From Pusillibacter faecalis (lineage in GTDB: Bacteria > Bacillota > Clostridia > Oscillospirales > Oscillospiraceae), in the NCBI RefSeq assembly GCF_018408705.1, contig NZ_AP023420.1:2356001-2420000 (forward strand): a stretch of DNA of 64,000 nucleotides, in the 5' to 3' direction. Shown here piece after piece: positions 61,967-64,000 of this stretch (positions within the stretch are counted from its first letter, which is position 1; every line of letters starts with the position of its first letter). The translations under genes and the position numbers were made by a program. A model generated the notes under the pieces. It was given only the letters and a program-made list of their open reading frames with translations, was not told where the DNA came from and ran no database searches.

Positions 61967-62407
61967 ATGTCAAAGACGACCAAGTTTTATATTGTGGCGG
62001 CAGATGCCCTGCCGGAGATTTTTATCAAGGTGGCGGAGGCCAAGCGCATGATGCAGACTGGGGAGGCGGACACTGTGGGCGCTGCCACCAGACTGGCGGG
62101 GATTAGCCGCAGTGCTTTCTATAAATACAAGGATTCCGTTCAGCCTTTTAACGATATGAAGGCAGAGCATATCATCACATTCTATGCCATGCTGAAAGAC
62201 AATGCCGGCGTGCTGAGCCGGGTGCTGTCTGTTTTTGCATCGTCCGGCGCCAATATTTTGACCATCAACCAGTCCATTCCCACGAACGGCTGTGCGGCAG
62301 TCACCATTTCGGCGGAGACCAGCGAGATGGAGGAATCCCTGGAACAGCTGCTTTCCGACGTATCTGGGCTGGACGGAGTCGTTCGGCTGGAAATCCTGGC
62401 GGGTTAA
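61967..62407 (+). CDS. ACT-domain regulatory protein (PheB/UPF0735-like)
   Basis: 146 residues from the ATG at 61967 (AGGAGGT six bases upstream). The N-terminal half carries an HTH-like segment (GAATRLAGISRSAFYKYKD, about 37-55); the C-terminal half is an ACT domain (MLKDNAGVLSRVLSVFASSGANI, about 72-94). In Firmicutes this family lies directly before homoserine dehydrogenase, and may sense an amino acid of the pathway. No enzyme activity is expected. Confidence 0.9.
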   Translation: MSKTTKFYIVAADALPEIFIKVAEAKRMMQTGEADTVGAATRLAGISRSAFYKYKDSVQPFNDMKAEHIITFYAMLKDNAGVLSRVLSVFASSGANILTINQSIPTNGCAAVTISAETSEMEESLEQLLSDVSGLDGVVRLEILAG

Positions 62408-62428
62408 ATCAGAGAAAGAGGATCAGGC

Positions 62429-63622
62429 ATGATACAAATTGCAATTTTGGGCCTTGGAACCGTCGGCACCGGCGTTGCCAGGGTAGTGGCGGAAAACGCC
62501 CGGCAGATTGAGCGGAAGCTGGGAGAGCCGTTGCAGGTGAAATCCATTTTGGTGCGGCATTTCAAGGATGGCCCCTACCGTCAGCTGATGACGGATGACT
62601 TCCGGCGGATTGAAGAGGACGAGAGCATCCGCGTGGTGGTGGAAACCATTGGCGGGGTAGACGCGGCCTATGAGTACACCAGGCGTGCTCTGGAGGCGGG
62701 CAAGCATGTTGTAACCGCCAACAAGCAGCTGGTGGCGGAGAGAGGTTTTGAGCTGCTGGCTTTGGCAAAAAAGAAGAACGTCAGCTATCTCTTCGAGGCC
62801 AGTGTGGGCGGCGGTATTCCCATTTTGCATCCGTTGACCCAGTGCATGGCGGCAAACCGCATTGACGAGGTATACGGCATTTTGAACGGGACCTCCAACT
62901 ATATTCTCACCCGGATGGTCCGCACCGGCGCGTTCTTTACTGACGCGCTGCGGGAGGCCCAGGCCAAGGGATATGCAGAGGCCGATCCTACCGCCGATGT
63001 GGAGGGTGTGGACGCTGGGAGAAAAATCTGCATCCTTGCAGACCTGGCTTTTGGACACCAGGTAGAGCCGGAGCGAGTACCTATGGAGGGAATCCGCAAA
63101 TTGTCCCTGCGGGATGTAAGAATTGCCCAGCGGGCGGGATACCGCATCAAGCTTCTGGGGCGGGCAGTCCGGCTTCCGGGCGGCGGGCGTACAGCATATG
63201 TCGCCCCACACCTGATTTCAGAGGAGAACCCCGTCGCCAGCGTGGAGGACGTATTCAATGCCGTGGTGGTCCGGGGGAACGCCACCGGTGAGGTGATGTT
63301 CTATGGTAGGGGCGCCGGCGAGCTGCCCACCGCCTCCGCCTGCGTAGCGGATGTGATGGAGTGCCTACAGTCCAGCGCCCGGCGGGAGGAAATTGGATGG
63401 TCCTCTGAAACGGATGGATTTGAAGACCCGGCGGAGCTGAAAACCCGGTACTATTTCCGCATTGAGGGCAGTCTGACGGACGCAGCCATGGCTTTTGGCC
63501 AGGTGGAGGTTCTCAGTGAGGACGGCGAGACCGCCTTTTTGACAGATTCCATCAGCGGCACGGACGCCCTGCGGCAGTCCAGCTTTCTCAACGTTCTGGC
63601 CTGTATGCGGGTCCTGGCCTGA
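62429..63622 (+). CDS. hom: Homoserine dehydrogenase
   Basis: NAD(P)-dependent reduction of aspartate semialdehyde to homoserine, the branch to threonine and methionine. 397 residues: dinucleotide motif ILGLGTVGTGV, VVTANKQL, FEASVGGGIPI (catalytic region), GILNGTSNYIL and AEADPTADVEG. The usual C-terminal ACT domain is shorter here (about 430 residues is common), so feedback control may rest partly on the separate upstream ACT protein. Operon with that gene and lysC. Confidence 0.96.
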   Translation: MIQIAILGLGTVGTGVARVVAENARQIERKLGEPLQVKSILVRHFKDGPYRQLMTDDFRRIEEDESIRVVVETIGGVDAAYEYTRRALEAGKHVVTANKQLVAERGFELLALAKKKNVSYLFEASVGGGIPILHPLTQCMAANRIDEVYGILNGTSNYILTRMVRTGAFFTDALREAQAKGYAEADPTADVEGVDAGRKICILADLAFGHQVEPERVPMEGIRKLSLRDVRIAQRAGYRIKLLGRAVRLPGGGRTAYVAPHLISEENPVASVEDVFNAVVVRGNATGEVMFYGRGAGELPTASACVADVMECLQSSARREEIGWSSETDGFEDPAELKTRYYFRIEGSLTDAAMAFGQVEVLSEDGETAFLTDSISGTDALRQSSFLNVLACMRVLA

Positions 63623-63691
63623 TCTCCAACACCCCACCACCTGCGTATGATGGGATGGGAGACCCGAATTTGAAGCAAAGAAGGAAAAGCT

Positions 63692-64000
63692 ATGAGTTTG
63701 ATCGTACAGAAATTCGGCGGCAGCTCCGTGAAGGACACCCAGCATATCCGCAATGTCGCCGGTATCATCGCGGAGACCTACTTACAAGGCAATGACGTGA
63801 TTGTGGTGCTCTCTGCTCAGGGAGACACCACAGACGATCTCATTGCCAAGGCGGAGGAGATCAATCGTCACCCCTCCAAGCGGGAGATGGATATGCTGCT
63901 TTCCACCGGAGAGCAGATTTCCGTTGCGCTGTGCGCCATGGCGCTGGAGAGCATGGGCCTGCCCTGTGTGTCCCTGGCGGCGTGGCAGGTTGGCATTCAC
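63692..64000 (+). CDS. lysC: Aspartate kinase, N-terminal part (3' truncated by window)
   Basis: First 103 residues of aspartokinase, from the ATG at 63692 (AAGGAAAAGC site). VQKFGGSSVKDTQHI is the nucleotide/aspartate motif; VVLSAQGDTTDDLI and LLSTGEQISVAL continue the kinase fold. The frame is still open at the window end. Starts the aspartate pathway with the upstream hom. Confidence 0.93.
   Translation, partial: MSLIVQKFGGSSVKDTQHIRNVAGIIAETYLQGNDVIVVLSAQGDTTDDLIAKAEEINRHPSKREMDMLLSTGEQISVALCAMALESMGLPCVSLAAWQVGIH

Overview
The window looks like the chromosome of an anaerobic, GC-rich member of the Clostridia, probably Oscillospiraceae-like. This is inferred from gene content and base composition, with no database search. 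The evidence is a T-box leader, a DUF3793 gene, a Spo0A-type DNA-binding domain, a MetS-like sodium-symporter subunit, frequent GTG/TTG starts with strong GGAGG sites, and Firmicute-type core gene order.

Layout. 1-6.2 kb: core genes on the + strand (end of trmFO, plsX, acpP, rnc, uppP, ftsK/spoIIIE). 6.2-8.0 kb: two alpha/beta hydrolases on the - strand, one broken by a frameshift. 8.1-13.5 kb: a T-box-controlled aminotransferase, iscS-iscU, a GNAT gene and a divergent MerR regulator. 13.5-18 kb: two calcineurin-like phosphoesterases, a DUF3793 gene with an elaborate leader, an FAD-Rieske oxidoreductase and a hexapeptide-repeat protein. 18-24.5 kb: tsaE-tsaB-upp-macro operon (-), rodA (+), nucleotidyltransferase-galE (-) and a C26 amidotransferase. 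24.58-25.1 kb: five tRNA genes (Gly, Arg, His, Gln, Lys).

25.1-32.3 kb is a poorer, AT-richer island behind the tRNAs. It holds a PAS protein, a stand-alone Spo0A C-terminal-domain protein, a phage-type XRE repressor, decayed virion and holin-like fragments and an endolysin-type amidase, and reads as an eroded prophage. trxA-trxB follow at 32.4-33.6 kb.

34.1-46 kb is the most interesting part: a LysR regulator divergent from a 13-gene catabolic operon. It encodes two DapA-family enzymes, an NSS transporter with its 42-residue small subunit, two Asp/Glu-racemase-family proteins, a flavin-reductase-like protein, a five-part flavin/Fe-S dehydrogenase resembling D-hydroxyproline/D-amino-acid dehydrogenase complexes, and a CoA-acylating-type aldehyde dehydrogenase. 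I infer uptake, epimerisation, oxidation, deamination or cleavage, and aldehyde oxidation of an amino or imino acid. The substrate is not determined.

46-64 kb returns to housekeeping: a MoxR/VWA pair, an RluA-type pseudouridine synthase, an SLH/Ig-like exported protein, ddl-murF-ABC-F-YdcF-flavodoxin-prfA, a Sua5/TsaC-CoaE fusion, an M18 aminopeptidase, and the ACT-hom-lysC threonine/lysine cluster, with lysC cut by the window end. Together with tsaB and tsaE, the fusion supplies three of the four bacterial t6A genes; tsaD is not in the window.
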